Below are positions 1 to 11,042 of a DNA stretch of 64,000 nucleotides, piece after piece (position 1 is the stretch's first letter; each line of letters begins with the position of its first letter). Below the pieces are notes generated by a model. The model searched no databases, had not been told where the DNA came from, and saw only the letters and a program-made list of their open reading frames with translations. The stretch is taken from positions 2,046,001 through 2,110,000 of the forward strand of contig JAZGUH010000199.1 in the NCBI GenBank assembly GCA_037893225.1. Direction: 5' to 3'. The position numbers and the translations under genes are program-made. Origin of the DNA: Hippasteria phrygiana (Eukaryota > Echinodermata > Asteroidea > Valvatida > Goniasteridae).

Positions 1-165
1 TAAAATTGCTGACGCCCATTCTAAATTAAATTTAACACGAGCGCGTTGTGCGACCACCTTTGCACGTTCATACGAGCGTGTTAGGTCACGGGTCATTTGG
101 GATAACTACATATGTATGTCATTGTGCACATGCGCAGTTGAAATACCGAACTGGCTTATTTGGAA
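1..165 (-). repeat. Interspersed repeat family R1, copy 1
   Basis: This block ends in a sequence reading ACCGAACTGGCTTATTT and contains GTGCGACCACC. It reappears in opposite orientation at about 9958-10135, again at about 10155-10262, and as a short end fragment at 51293-51336. No coding potential is seen. It is probably a short non-autonomous transposon or SINE of unknown class. Confidence 0.6.
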
Positions 166-184
166 GTCATCCTTCCATGCAGTG

Positions 185-425
185 GGTCATGTATTAAAGA
201 GAGCATGACCATGAGCTTTAACCTCTTCGATATGGACGACGGTCGGTTGTTGTCTATATGCACATTCCTGCATGTACTCAATCCACTCATGTTTGAAGTA
301 TATTGTTCTTGAATGGGAGTGTAATGAATAGATGCAGCTTTTTCCAAACAAAGCTTTCATTCACACGAAAGGGGGACTCCAAGTGCATTGAATGATCGGA
401 CCAATCAGTGTGGTGGCTATTGTTT
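185..425. repeat. Interspersed repeat family R2, copy 1
   Basis: The block is marked by 'attcatgtttgaag..attgttcttgaatg' and by CTCCAAGTG near the other end. Related copies are at about 47640-47850, 52055-52300 and 59850-60120. The two halves are partly complementary, as in a foldback MITE. The short open frames here are not conserved between copies, so I treat them as non-coding. Confidence 0.55.
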
Positions 426-709
426 AATTGCTTTTAAGCTTATAGCTTCCCCAATAAATAACAGCCTGAATACAAGGGGTTCAAGTCTGTGCCAACCACA
501 ATCTGCCTTTTGTTGAAGCAATATAAATGTCTCATGGTCTGGACCAGAGTACAGGACATGCTCGAGTCGGGATGGCATCATGCCCTTGAACCAACCGGCC
601 TGAGAGGGATTGTATATTTTAGGCAACCAATCCTGGTTCCCAGACGCTCTACTGTAAATGGAGGACGTGTCTTATGGAGCTTGAACGGTGTAGTTTTCTT
701 CACAAATAG

Positions 710-931
710 GCAAAACTAACATGGCCGGCAATGAGGCTCTACCCAAGAGGGAAGCCAAGATCCTCCGGGATGACTACAAAGTTCAGATCCACTGCATTGG
801 AGTTGGTACGGAGATAGACAGAGACGAGCTGCAGCAGATTGCAACCAAGCCTCTGAGTGACCACCTTTTCTTCATCGAGAGATACAGGGACCTAAATCTC
901 CTTGCCCAGGAAATCACAAAGCAGAAACTAG
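710..931 (+). CDS. Gene A exon: C-terminal half of vWA domain
   Basis: The exon is open from the AG at 708-709 to the GTGAGG donor at 932, with phase-1 ends. It begins KTNMAGNEALPKREAK, which fits the segment just after the conserved T-D-G of a factor B vWA domain. The Gly would be completed by the previous exon. VQIHCIGVG is the next strand and ELQQIATKP..HLFF..RYRDLNLLAQEI is the closing helix region. Confidence 0.8.
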
Positions 932-3900
932 GTGAGGGAAGTTTCTATTATTAAGGGTTAGGTCACTGAGGCTTTGAAAGTTACCAACTTCCAATATCGA
1001 GGGGAGCTGGTACACTGCAAAAACTGTGGTGTTAATATAACACCATGTGGTGTCTATATTGGGCGAGTGGTCCAATATAAACACCACATGGTGTTAATTT
1101 AACACCACAGTTTTTGCAGTGTAACCCCTGTCCACTTAACATAAAACAAATAGAGGAATCCCACTACGACGAGTTTAGCGCCGATCTGCGCACTTCCGCG
1201 TTTGAAAACGAGGATCTCAATGTCACAGCTAAACAACTTTATGCTGATCGTGCACCTGCGCTTCCTTTTATGGCCCGATTAATTCATGCATGGATGAATG
1301 TGCTGAAAAGCGTTGTTTTGCTTGCCACTGACACTCTCGCTTTCAACCCGGAAGTGCGCAGAAGGAGCTAATGTGAAATTCCTCTATATCTGTACCTTAG
1401 ACGTAGTAAGTTCCAGTTTTTACTGGGCCTCCCAAATTTCATCCAGATTAGAATGTTTTCTTGGCAAACTACTGCTAACTGCACGTGCCTGCACCTTGCG
1501 GCCAGAACGATGTCCGCGCACATTTTTAATTATGGCACTTTTGTGCAATAGCGATTTAACGCACTCACATGCACATGTTCAATGTAGTCGGAAGAGTGCT
1601 TGTTTGGGTAGTCCGGAGGTTGCAGGTTGGAGTCCCACTTCTGGAAGTTTTCTTTGCTCACTTTGAAAATTGAAGGGTTTTTTGGTTTTAATTCCTTGCA
1701 GATTACTCTCCATGTGGGTACAATGGAGCGCCAAACCAAGCAAGAGGAGGCAGGATATCAGGTGGGGACGAGGCAGAGGATGGAAAGTGGCCCTGGCAGG
1801 TGGCGCTGTTCTGCGATCAGGGCATTGCCAACTGCGATGACTGTGTGGTAAGGCCACTGGTACCCTCTCTATGAAGGGTACCAGTAAAACTTATTGACAA
1901 AGACCTCCATCTCAAACTGTCCGGGAAAAAAAAATCTTTTTTTTTCACAGGATTACAGTTCTAAACAGAGGTTATCAACAGACATTTACTGATCCTTAAA
2001 GTTTTATTTGGGGGCAAATTGCATGAAAAGATGATTTCGATTTGTTTACCAGTTCCCCATAGTGTGCACTGTGTTTATCCAAACATGGCTTATTACTGCA
2101 CATGTGCTGTATCATTGGTTTTGTAATTCTGATTTTGCCTATTCTGTGTCTTTTTGTGTGTTTTTTTTCCAGCCAAAGTTTTTCTGTGGTGGGAGCCTTA
2201 TAGCTCGTAACTGGGTCCTATCTGCGGCACATTGCTTTTTTGAAGGTTGTTCATGGTCTGATATCAGAGTATATACAGGTAAGAGTCATCAAACATCAAT
2301 CGCAGATAACTGCAATAGGAAACAAGTAGAGAAAACAATTAATTTCATGTGCAATAACTATAACTGACTATAGAGAAATATAATGTGAAGAAAAATGTCT
2401 GTGTTAGTGTTTTTTGTAGTATCGTTGCATAGCTCATTATTTGTCAACTGCCGCATGATTTAATTGTTCTCATATGCAGTGTGATATCGAACCACAGTGT
2501 GAACAAGACTTCGCACAACTATCATAGTAAACAAAAATGACATCATTTAACATTTTACGCTTTTAAAAAAAATATGCCGACAATTTAATTAATTGGAAAT
2601 TCTAAGGGGTGATTATACAGAACTCCCCTCCAAAAAGTGGGGAATATGGCATGTTTACTGTACCTCATACATATTCATGGCGAGAGCCGAATTCTTACTA
2701 GTCCATTCACCATCACGTACCAATCACTATTTTTGCTGTTTACCAAGCGCGCACACGAGTATTCACGCGCAAGGTCAATACGCATGCGTAGTAGACTAAC
2801 GCATGGGTTACACACACGTGAAAAGATGGCGGATGCCTCCTGAAAATGTAATGCAACTGAATATGTATGAGGTATAGTAAAACAAATATAACATGGTTTA
2901 TTTCAGATGGATAGTCAATATTAGCTCCCCTCGGTATTGGAAGTTGACAAACTAGTTTCCTACCTTTGCCTCTGGAACTAGTTTGTCAACTTCCAATACC
3001 TTGGGGAGCTGATATTGACTCATCAAACCATGTTACATTTGTATAATATCCTACCACCCCCCACCCCCCCCCCCACCCCCTCCCCTCCCCCACCCCACCC
3101 CCTCTCTTCCAAGGGATTCATGCTCATGAGTGCAATCATGGAGAAATGGTGCAATTATCCTTGATTCTATTTAAGGTATACTTGACAAATCCGCTGATGT
3201 CCTTCAGGAGTTTGACCCAGCCCTGGTGTACAGTCTTGATGGAGAAGACGACCTGATACTGCATGGGGAATATAATGACATGAATCTTGACAATGACATA
3301 GCTCTGCTCCGGCTGAACCGCAATGCCACGCTGAACCCCAGAATACGACCAATCTGCATGCCGCAGCCAGACATGCAAGGTGAGTGGGTCATAAAGATTG
3401 TTTTATTTGTTTATGGAAGTCGCCTGACACAAGGCGAAGACTGTTTTAGGTATTATGTTGTATGAGGAGAGGGGATATTTTGGCAACATTTTGGATTGCC
3501 AACCCTTTACCACCTTTACCATTTTCCTTGAGCTCCACATGTTAATTTTCCTCTGTTAAAAATCTTTTGGTTCATTATACACACATACATGGTGGACATG
3601 TAGATTTATATCCACATTGTTTTTCCTAAATCTGGGTTGTCACCGTTTACCGCAGAGTCAAACATTAAGGACATTTAGTTTTGGTGTTATTTCTCCAGAT
3701 GGCACAATTTACTCAACGACGGGAGAACAACCGTTTGTGGCAGGGTGGGGGGCCACTGTTCCCTACGAAGTGGATGGCTGCCGGAACGGGGACACGTTGT
3801 ATCGTGGATCTTCCCCTGTGCTGAAGGAACTTTCCATTCCTCTGAAAACAGCCGAAGAATGTAGGGACAGCCTCGATGATCATTTCATATGTGAAACTGC

Positions 3901-4156
3901 TCACTCTTACAAGGAGGATAAAGCATTTTGTGCAGGCTATACCGAGGGGAACTTGGATGCTTGCAAGGGGGACTCTGGAGGCCCCGTCATGAGGAAATTG
4001 TTTCTTCCTGATGGTACCGAACGATGGGTCCAGATCGGTATCGTCAGCTGGGGAGAAGGGTGTGCCCAAGATGGTCGCTACGGTATTTACACGAGACTTT
4101 CCAATTATAAAGACTGGATCAAGGAGCGCATTGGCACGGCCTACCTGATACGTTAG
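710..4156 (+). CDS. Gene A: complement factor B/C2-like vWA plus S1 serine protease, 3' part
   Basis: Five exons join in frame: 710-931, 1702-1847, 2173-2278, 3176-3379 and 3699-4156. They give the C-terminal half of a vWA domain followed directly by a complete chymotrypsin-fold protease ending in TAG. The vWA part carries the family motif G-V-G before a helix, as in factor B/C2. The protease keeps all catalytic residues: His in AAHC (codon 2230-2232), Asp in NDIALL, and Ser in GDSGGP. The residue six before Ser is Asp (DACKGDSGG), which in S1 enzymes means cleavage after Arg/Lys. It starts after a GR|ISGG activation site, so it is made as a zymogen and is presumably secreted. Factor B and C2 proper have an atypical protease N-terminus, so this may be a vWA-protease cousin rather than a strict orthologue. 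The 5' exons (CCPs, signal peptide, start of vWA) lie outside the window. Confidence 0.85.
1011..1123. mobile_element. Palindromic MITE with TA target site
   Basis: The segment is an almost perfect inverted repeat of about 48-bp arms around a 7-8 bp centre. It begins TACACTGCAAAAACTG and ends with the complement. The outer TA fits a Tc1/mariner-type target duplication. It lies in the intron between the vWA and protease exons of gene A. Confidence 0.75.
1186..1361. mobile_element. Short MITE with about 40-bp terminal inverted repeats
   Basis: CTGCGCACTTCC at the left end pairs with GGAAGTGCGCAG at the right end, and imperfect complementarity continues inward for about 40 bp. It lies in the first gene A intron. 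Class unknown. Confidence 0.65.
1572..1672 (+). mobile_element. tRNA-derived SINE fragment upstream of protease exon (gene A)
   Basis: GGAAGAGTGCTTGTTTGGGTAGTCC..GGTTGCAGGTTGGAGTCCC resembles degenerate tRNA boxes A and B, followed by TTTTCTTTGCTCACTTTGAA. Counterparts lie at the same place before the first protease exons of SP-1 (about 20303-20400) and SP-2 (about 41975-42060). It was therefore inserted before the duplications. A better preserved relative is at 38668-38775. Confidence 0.6.
1702..1847 (+). CDS. Gene A exon: protease activation segment
   Basis: Acceptor AG is at 1700-1701 and donor GTAAGG at 1848, entering in phase 1 and leaving in phase 0. It encodes ..CGYNGAPNQARGGRISGGDEA and then KWPWQVALFCDQG, the zymogen activation site (R before ISGG) and first beta strands of an S1 domain. 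The extra NCDDC cysteine pair at the end is shared by all three protease copies. Confidence 0.88.
2173..2278 (+). CDS. Gene A exon: catalytic histidine
   Basis: Acceptor AG 2171-2172, donor GTAAGA at 2279; 35 codons plus one base. It encodes PKFFCGGSLIARNWVLSAAHC, with the catalytic His at codon 2230-2232 (CAT). Compare the Asn and Gln found at this position in the two downstream copies. Confidence 0.9.
2655..2885. mobile_element. Foldback element with GTATGAGGTA ends
   Basis: ATGTTTACTGTACCTCATAC near 2655 is complementary to the sequence near 2858-2885 (ATGTATGAGGTATAGTAAAAC). The same end motif recurs near 8810-8830. It is a non-coding intronic insertion in gene A. Confidence 0.5.
2913..3020. 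repeat. Inverted repeat / foldback, about 45-bp arms
   Basis: Left arm GTCAATATTAGCTCCCCTCG..GGAAGTTGACAAACTAGTT and right arm GGAACTAGTTTGTCAACTTCC..GGGGAGCTGATATTGAC are complementary. Weaker complementarity extends out to about 2874 and 3047. A single arm-like fragment also occurs at about 980-1010. A poly-C tract follows at 3055-3105. Confidence 0.65.
3176..3379 (+). CDS. Gene A exon: catalytic aspartate
   Basis: Acceptor AAG at 3173-3175, donor GTGAGT at 3380; 204 nt with phase-1 ends. It encodes ILDKSADVLQEFDPALVYSL.. and LDNDIALLRLNRNATLNPR, with the catalytic Asp in NDIALL. NAT is a likely N-glycosylation site. The exon ends ICMPQPDMQ. Confidence 0.9.
3699..4156 (+). CDS. Gene A last exon: catalytic serine and stop
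   Basis: Acceptor CAG ends at 3698. The exon runs to TAG at 4154-4156. It contains FVAGWGATVPY, the disulfide-rich FCAGY..GNLDACKGDSGGPV (Asp at the base of the S1 pocket, catalytic Ser) and IVSWGEGCAQDGRYGIYTR. It closes in the helix NYKDWIKERIG. The terminal ATA-CGT-TAG corresponds to a splice donor in SP-1 and SP-2 of gene B. Confidence 0.93.
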
Positions 4157-4318
4157 AGAGTTTCACATACATTGTATCATGCCCTGCTTTGTGTTGCGAA
4201 GTTGGCCATACAAAATTTTGGAGGGAAAAAAAATGCTATCTGAAACATTTCCACACGCAATACCAGTGCGTTTAAGTTTTAGAATGCTCCTCTGAGAATC
4301 ATGCTATAATCATGTTAT

Positions 4319-4324
4319 AATAAA
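4319..4324 (+). terminator. Polyadenylation signal of gene A
   Basis: AATAAA lies 163 bases after the stop codon. A second AATAAA is at 4420-4425. Either could direct 3' end formation. Confidence 0.5.
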
Positions 4325-4474
4325 TTTACCGTCAGTTTGAGTTGGAAGCAACAGTCTGAAGGCTGCTTTTTTATTTTTTTAATCATCGTCTTTTTGGAAA
4401 TGCTGAAGTTCCGAAAATGAATAAAACATGAGTTAATAATTGTTGATGACATTTAGAGTAGTGCATCTCTTAAC

Positions 4475-4775
4475 ATAATAATAATAATAATAATAATTGT
4501 TATGCTTATATAGTGCTTTCCATCGTATCAACAGTCTCAAAGCGCTTTACAATTATTACCCCGTTCATCAGGCCCTGGACCACGCGGCAGCTGATATCAG
4601 CGCTCAATTGGCCTCGACCCTCTCAGGTACCCATTTATACTCCTGGGTGGAGAGAGGAAATTATAGTTAAGTGTCTTGCCCAAGGGCACAAAAAACACCA
4701 TGTTCTTGGCAGGGTTCGAACCCACGTACCATCGTAGATGAGCCGAACACCGTAACCACTAGGCCATGGCATTCT
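4475..4775 (-). mobile_element. tRNA-derived SINE, minus strand, with (AAT)n tail
   Basis: The minus strand starts near 4775 with a tRNA-like head (CCTAGTGGTTACGG; box B as GGGTTCGAACCC complement at about 4714-4726). The body contains TGCCCTTGGGCAAGACAC and AAAGCGCTTTGAG, and it ends in an ATT/AAT microsatellite at 4478-4498. This body is characteristic of widespread SINEs in invertebrate deuterostomes. It lies in the spacer after gene A. Confidence 0.75.
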
Positions 4776-4831
4776 ACATGAAGCACTTTGATAAATTTAC
4801 TCAGCTATGTCGCTTCACTATATACGCTTAA

Positions 4832-5417
4832 AGGGACACATTGCTTTGGATTTTGCGATTTGGGCTATAAAACTGAAATGGATATGATTGGAAAGCTTTT
4901 TTAAAAGTAGAATATAAAGATTCACATAACTACCCCTTCAAATTGCGTGGTTTTTGTTTAATTTCGTGACAAATAGCGGTCCGCCATTTTGTAGAACCAA
5001 ATTTTTGACTCCACAAAATGGCGGACCGTGTTCACCAGTCGTATTTCCAGTCGCATCTGGTTGAAGTACGTTCTGTTGATCCATTTTGATGTAGCTGTGT
5101 GATGTGGCACGGCGCGCAGCACTGGCGATATGTGTCGTGAGGTAGAGAATTGTACCTGGCGATCATCTGATATGTTCACAAGGCCACTGGCTGCGGCGCC
5201 AGCCTAAAGACTCTTGCAGCATATTTTGCGCATTATTTAGACGGTGGTATTTACTACTGGAAATAAGTCTATGTTTCGCGGGTCAGATGTCGGGGGTCAG
5301 CGGCCAATTTTTTGTTTTGTAATCACTATTCACTAATTACAATACATTATACGTGTTTGTTTGCATGAACAACTCTTATAAAAGATAAGTAACATTTCCA
5401 AACGGCAATGTGTCCCT
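4832..5417. mobile_element. MITE with TTAA target duplication (piggyBac/Kolobok type)
   Basis: TTAA at 4828-4831 and 5418-5421 flanks AGGGACACATTGC at the left and its complement GCAATGTGTCCCT at the right. TTAA duplication with these ends fits piggyBac or Kolobok non-autonomous elements. A second internal inverted repeat (GGTCCGCCATTTTGT and ACAAAATGGCGGACC) lies near 4977-5028. No transposase frame is present. Confidence 0.8.
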
Positions 5418-5421
5418 TTAA

Positions 5422-6632
5422 AATGGTCCATAATGGTCAGCAATAAATACTGTTGGTAACTATAGCAGAGATTCTGCAACGGTTTGCGTATTTCATGGTT
5501 TAGCAAGGAATATAGGCTTGTCCACTTGCATACATTAGGATTCTGGGCTTACGGAGTAAGTATTTCTTTGTTCGCCAAAATTGCACGCAGTTAGCGCAGA
5601 ATCCGGCGGAGTATAAATTCCTTAGAGAAATGTTGCTATCATTTAGTTAACGGCCTACACGTGCATGGATATTTGCTACTGTTGCATAGCTATTTTAAGC
5701 AAATTCTACTTCTGAAATTAGCATAATATTTGTCTTAAATATAAATTAACATGTAATCCAGTTTTTAACAGCCCTATATATCAATTGGACCACTGAATGA
5801 AATGTTTTGCTTACTTGGGGAGCTACATGCAATTTCTTCTTATGACATTCCAATGTACATATTTGTAAATTAACTGATGCAGGAAGGTTTGTGAGCTTCA
5901 GATAACCAGTTTCACAAGACTTATAAGTCTGTGTGTCTGTGATGAATGAATAGGTATTTGCCGTACAAGCATAAGCTGTAGAAATGCTCAGAATTTTGGA
6001 TGTAAAAAAAGGTACAGACCTTTTTCACTCTTGTGACCGGATAGTGTGATATATAAACAAAACCAAAGGTTGTAATTCAACCTTTACAACAAATTTGTAA
6101 ATATAACAATTAACGAGAAGCAAAAAGGTGTGAAATCATTACCATCTTTAATAAAGAAAATATAGCTTTTGTCTGTGAATGGCATTTGCCTTTGCACTTT
6201 TATGCACGTTATTAGCCTTTTTAGTATTGTGCATTCAGACATACATGCAGTACATGTACTTTAAATAATCTGGTCCTGATTATGCCTGCATGTTAATAAA
6301 GACAACTAAATCTGGCTCCTGAAGGCTAGCCACATGTATAACACTGATTGGAGAAAAGCTGTTTATTTGTTGGTAACTTTCTCATAAATGTAGTATGCTT
6401 CATCATCCCATTATTAATAGTGCAGTGCCTGTTCAAAATGTGCCTGTTCGAAACGGACAAATTTCTTGGCTTTCGTTTAAAAGAAAGCCACTGGTGTATG
6501 TTTCTTTGCCACATGTATCACAGCTTTGGAAGTGAGTTTTTTGGGAAGAGCTGGTTTTTGTAACACTGATGCGCATGCGTCTAATTTGCATATTAGATCA
6601 CGCCCCATTGCATGCGTGCGGTCTCCTCTATT
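5422..6632. other. Intergenic DNA with no recognisable feature
   Basis: This is AT-rich sequence with short random open frames. I see no exon-like frame with splice sites, no RNA gene and no repeat shared with the rest of the window. Confidence 0.5.
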
Positions 6633-6778
6633 GAGTACCGAAGTCTGACGTCAGTTGCCGGGGCAATGGTTCTACCATGGAGGAAGGATATCCTTCCTCC
6701 ATGGTTCTACACATATGCAGTTTAGAATGTATTCTGGTTCCAAACATTGCATTGATTGACGTCATCACTTCGGTACTC
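6633..6778. mobile_element. MITE copy 1 with TGACGTCA-containing ends and a central palindrome
   Basis: The ends GAGTACCGAAG..TGACGTCA and TGACGTCATCACTTCGGTACTC are inverted repeats. The middle carries a perfect 32-bp palindrome at 6674-6705 built on CCATGGAGGAAGGAT. A second copy in the other orientation is at 8063-8177 but lacks that palindrome. Confidence 0.7.
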
Positions 6779-7100
6779 CATACCCGTGGCGGTATACGGT
6801 ACAGTGCAGTGAAGTGCCCGTTCAAAATGTGCAGTAGTGCGTGGCTGTCTATAGGCCTCCGGTGTTGCTGCGTTTTTGCAGCTTTTCTGAGAACCGCTCA
6901 TTCAAACAACTTCAAACTTGACACTGCACATTCTTGGGTCCCGAGCAATACACCTGCCGATTTTCAACTTCATACAGTGCCCGGTTCTGGAGATAATCGA
7001 ATTACGGACAGACACACATCCGACACACATACACACAGAGATTCCTGGAATTATAGTAAGATTGTGGTATATGATAGTATACAAGTATGGTGAATGTTTA

Positions 7101-7224
7101 TGAGTGCAATGGAAGAAATATTTTCATGTAGTGAAAGATTGACTGTTCCATTCAACGAGGTGTAGCTGAGTTGAATGGAACAGTCAATCTTTCACCTCAT
7201 GATAATAATCTCCCATTGCACCAA
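7101..7224. repeat. Foldback element, about 53-bp arms
   Basis: GAAAGATTGACTGTTCCATT at 7133 pairs perfectly with 7170-7193 across a 13-bp loop. Pairing continues outward imperfectly to TGCAATGG (7105) and CCATTGCA (7213). This is most likely a MITE; the open frame crossing it is spurious. Confidence 0.65.
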
Positions 7225-8062
7225 TTAAAAACATTTATTATTTGTAAATTGTTTTATAAAATACCGAAATGGATGCTCAGTTGTCATTTTATGAAAAAAT
7301 ACTTAGACTTGCCTCCAATTTTTACTTCATTTCCATGGCCATGTAAATTGTACAGTCAATGCGGAACACTGCAATCTCATAGCAGTAGCAAAGTTCATGC
7401 TCCGTATTAAATTGATATCAAGGCACCCGACCGAAAAATAAATTTTCAAATTAAATTGCCAAGTTGTTGGCATTAAATACTTGTAAGCTTTTCAATGAAA
7501 TATTCCACAAAACAATCAATTGAAGATAAGTTTATAAGTTTTACTTCTTGCAATATGAGCAAACTTCTATTCTTACAGTGTTAATGTAAAGGGCAATCAT
7601 CGTAAGTACAAGTGTTTTTTATTGTTGTTTTTTCATTCAAGAATACAGTTTTCCTTCATTATTCGCTTGTAAAAATTGTATCATTATTGAGATAAAGGTG
7701 GTGATTTCTGCCTGACAAATGTGCGCTATGGAGATCGAGACTGATACGGAGTCCCAAGTTAATCTGTTAATCCTGCTTAATCTCTAATTTGAAAATTCCA
7801 ACTCGAGGCTCATGACGTAAGATTATAATTGCTTTACATTGTGCCTGTGTTAGGAGGCACGAACAAGGGTTTTTGTTGGTGATGGTTGAATGGCACTTCT
7901 GTCGAATGACCTTCATTCTTTGGTCGAAACTTTGAGTCACAGAAAGTTGGGTTACGAATGCAGCATCTGATGATTGGCCTGTCTCTTATGTTATAGGAGC
8001 CCTCTTATGTCTTAATCCGAATCACCGATTTGTGGGATATCTAAAACGAAAGAACACTATAG
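7225..8062. other. Intergenic DNA with no recognisable feature
   Basis: No exon, RNA gene or repeat shared with the window was seen here. Confidence 0.5.
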
Positions 8063-8177
8063 ATTACCGAAGTGATGACGTCAATTAATGCAATGTTTGG
8101 AACCAGAATACATTCTAAACTGCATGTGTTTGGAACCAGTTGCCGCGGCAACTGACGTCATCAGACTTCACTACTCT
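8063..8177. mobile_element. MITE copy 2 (inverted relative to 6633-6778)
   Basis: TTACCGAAGTGATGACGTCA at the left and TGACGTCATCAGACTTC at the right form the ends. The interior AATGCAATGTTTGGAACCAG matches the complement of copy 1. Confidence 0.65.
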
Positions 8178-8360
8178 ATTTACAGCTGCTACATGTATTT
8201 CATTATAATTACTTTCCCCTTAGCTTTTGGAAATCTAAATCTGATATTATTTTCACTGCCCCCAAAAAATTTCCTTTACCCCCTAGTCCCCCCCCCCCCC
8301 CCCCAAAAAAAATGTGTACAGTTTGGCGCTGCCACTGCTCATTGCCAGTGTATGCGACGA

Positions 8361-9200
8361 CCGGTGTCATGCCAAAAAGTGTCCGGTGCCAAATACTGTC
8401 CGCCATTAGCATACTGCTCTCTGATTGGTCAAGTGGGTATTACGTCATCGCGATACTGGAAGCTTGCTAAATAGTGTCCGGGCGTACGTGCGTGTATCTA
8501 TCGCGTCCTTGCCGTCAAGCTATCAACACTGCGTGACGATAAGTTCTCATTCGCATCATGTCTTTTAATATCATCTTTTTGGGTTTAATACTACTTACAT
8601 GTAGTATTTATAATAAATACAAAAAGGGGATTTTATTTATAATAAAAACAAAAAAGGGATTTTAGGAGAACATTGGGGGAAATATGAAGGGGGAACATAG
8701 GGCCTAAGTAACAAGCAGACCGTATGATAAAATTGAACGGGTGTCATCAAGAAAAAAAAGTAGATACAAACTCATCCAACGATTCAAAATAGTCGCTGGT
8801 ACATGAATACGTATGAGGTATAGTAAAAAAAAGTATTTGGCAAGGAACGGACAGTATTTGGCAGCAATTTAGCGGACAGTATTTGGCAAGGAAAGGACAG
8901 TATTTGGCAGCAATTTAGCGGACAGTATTTGGCAAGGAACGGACAGTATTTGGTAGCGTGCTTTGTGTGTGTGTGTGTGTGGGTGGGTGTTCATATTGTC
9001 ACGGTGCTGTACAATGCAACGTTGCAACGCATGCATGAGCGGACACTTTTTAGCAGCGGACACTATTTGGCATGTAATACATGCCAAATAGTGTCCGTGT
9101 CTTTTGCGCGTGCTCAGCGGCCAGTATTTGACCAATCAGAGAGCAGTATGCTAATGAGCGGACAGTATTTGGCACCGGACACTTTTTGGCATGACACCGG
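8361..9200. mobile_element. Non-autonomous DNA transposon with about 70-bp terminal inverted repeats
   Basis: The left end CCGGTGTCATGCCAAAAAGT.. to about 8432 is the complement of about 9128-9200. Between them is a tandem array of GGACAGTATTTGGCA units (about 8838-8955, 46-bp higher-order unit) and a GT-rich tract near 8962-8990. A further internal hairpin is centred near 9078. No coding frame is seen. Confidence 0.7.
8838..8955 (+). repeat. 46-bp tandem repeat of GGACAGTATTTGGCA units
   Basis: Two and a half copies of a 46-bp unit, each containing two GGACAGTATTTGGCA motifs, lie inside the element at 8361-9200. The same motif appears singly in its terminal repeats, so the array probably grew by terminal-repeat amplification. 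Confidence 0.7.
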
Positions 9201-9269
9201 GGCGCGAATTATTTTTTCCCAAACTACATCCGAATGGATTAATTGTTGAGCGCCCTCTAAATACTTTTA

Positions 9270-9370
9270 ATATACGATGGCCTAGTGGATACGGTGCTAG
9301 ATGAGGCAGAAGGTACTGGGTTCGAGACCTCAACGTTACCAATTTTCTTTTTCTTTTCTAATTTCTAGCT
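9270..9370 (+). mobile_element. tRNA-like SINE head
   Basis: GATGGCCTAGTGGATACGG resembles box A and GGGTTCGAGACC resembles box B, followed by a T/C-rich tail. The acceptor stem is not convincing, so this is a SINE or tRNA relic rather than a working tRNA gene. Confidence 0.5.
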
Positions 9371-9957
9371 TTGGAGGATTCTTTTTTTAAGGGAAATATA
9401 GTCCGAAATTTCATTACGTTCGAATTCATTTTTTTTTCCTAATTCGTGGCTCCGGAAGATTTTTTTTAAAATTAATTTTGAATTGATCATCCATATTTAT
9501 GGCAGTTTCATGGTTTAGATCTTCGTTAAAACAAAGAATTATAAAAAAAAACACACGTAAAAGTCCTATAGCCGGCGGCTCAGAGGTGCCCGGGAGTTCA
9601 ATCGTGACCTTTATGCGCGAGACTTACACGGTGTATTTCCAGCGGACCAGCTAACACCAGCACCCGGCCGGTGCCCGTCTAGCTCGTTTCCGGCCTAAGT
9701 AATTCCTTTTACTGTACATGTGTATATATGTACATGTACATGTAGGCCTATAGCTTGAAAATTCCAGCCAATGGGGAATCTCACATGTCTTCCATCAACA
9801 TAATCTTTCCATAAGCCTTTTGTTTCCTTGTTCTATGCAAATACCGCCTGGTTGAGCTGTCACAAATTGTAAAAAGGCATTGTGGGAAGAAAAAGGGAGC
9901 AATGTAGTGCCCTTTTCCTTCCCACAATAGCTTGAAAATTCCAGCTCAAGGTCCATT

Positions 9958-10262
9958 GAATAAGCCAGTTCGGTATTTCAACTGTGCATGTGCACAAAAA
10001 CATTTTCCCGAATGAACCGCGTGACCTAACGCGCATGTGTGAACGCAAAAGGTGGTCGCACAACGCGCACTTGTTCAATTCAATCAGAATGGGCGTTCGC
10101 GTAACATGGCGTGGCATTAAGTCAGCAATTTTATCCCGAATAACCTTTGACCTTTGAGATACCGAACTGGCTTATTTAACACGTGCGCGTTATGCGACCA
10201 CCCTGGCGTTCACACGCGTGCGTTAATTATACGCGGATCATTCGGGATCATTGTGCACATTT
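9958..10262. repeat. Repeat family R1, two copies in opposite orientation
   Basis: AATAAGCCAGTTCGGTATTT at about 9958 begins one copy (to about 10135). ATACCGAACTGGCTTATTT at about 10159 begins an opposite, shorter copy (to about 10262). Both contain the GTGGTCGCA/TGCGACCAC core seen at 1-165. Confidence 0.6.
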
Positions 10263-10619
10263 ATTCTTTTGATATGAACCGGCCTTTATAATGGAAAGCT
10301 GAAAACTGAACCGTATATAAATGTATTTGTGTAAATATGGGTGGGCGCGTTGGCGTATTCAAACCGCGGACGTAAAATGCCAGAGAACAAAAGAGAACAA
10401 TATCGTCCGCGATTCCCAGCATACGTCCGCGATTGGAAGTGTGTACAAAGTCTATGGAGGCCTTCCGAAAAAGTTAGAGTATAAACAAAAGAGGAACAAT
10501 GGGACGTCCGCGTTTGGAGGTCGGTACACGACGATATGTGTGTGTGTGTGTAAATATTAATTTTTCATAAAAAATTCATGTAGGGCCCTACTGGAAACCA
10601 TGTTTAGTTAAACTGTTTG

Positions 10620-10722
10620 GGCACACCCTGTATAAAAAAATGTAATAAATAAATAAATTAATAAATAAATAAATACATGAATACATAAATACATAAATAC
10701 ATAAATAAATTAATAAATTTGC
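10620..10722 (+). repeat. AAAT/ACAT-rich microsatellite
   Basis: Simple repeat of ATAAATAA and ACATAAAT units of no coding significance. Confidence 0.8.
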
Positions 10723-11042
10723 AAAGTTTTAGTGGTACATGTACTTGTGCTGATAGCCGACGAAAACAACACGCACCGGTTATCCACAAGTGCTTGATTT
10801 GTGTTGCTTGGCGTTAATTTTAAGCTAATATTAAGTTTGACTAAAAACATACGCTATCAGCATAATAATGATTTTGTTCATTACTGATAGTCTGGTATTT
10901 TTTTCGAGAACGCGACTTTATTACGAGTATTTTTAAGAGAGATTTCCGAGAATGCGAACAATGCGACCTGATATAGGAGGTGCGGTTTGATCACGCTCAG
11001 CTTCTGCCAGTGAACTTTCGTTTGCGAGTGCTATACCGGGAA

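Noticed and set aside
1114..1371. 85-codon open frame in gene A intron
   Set aside because: It spans two MITEs, and its ends coincide with inverted-repeat arms.
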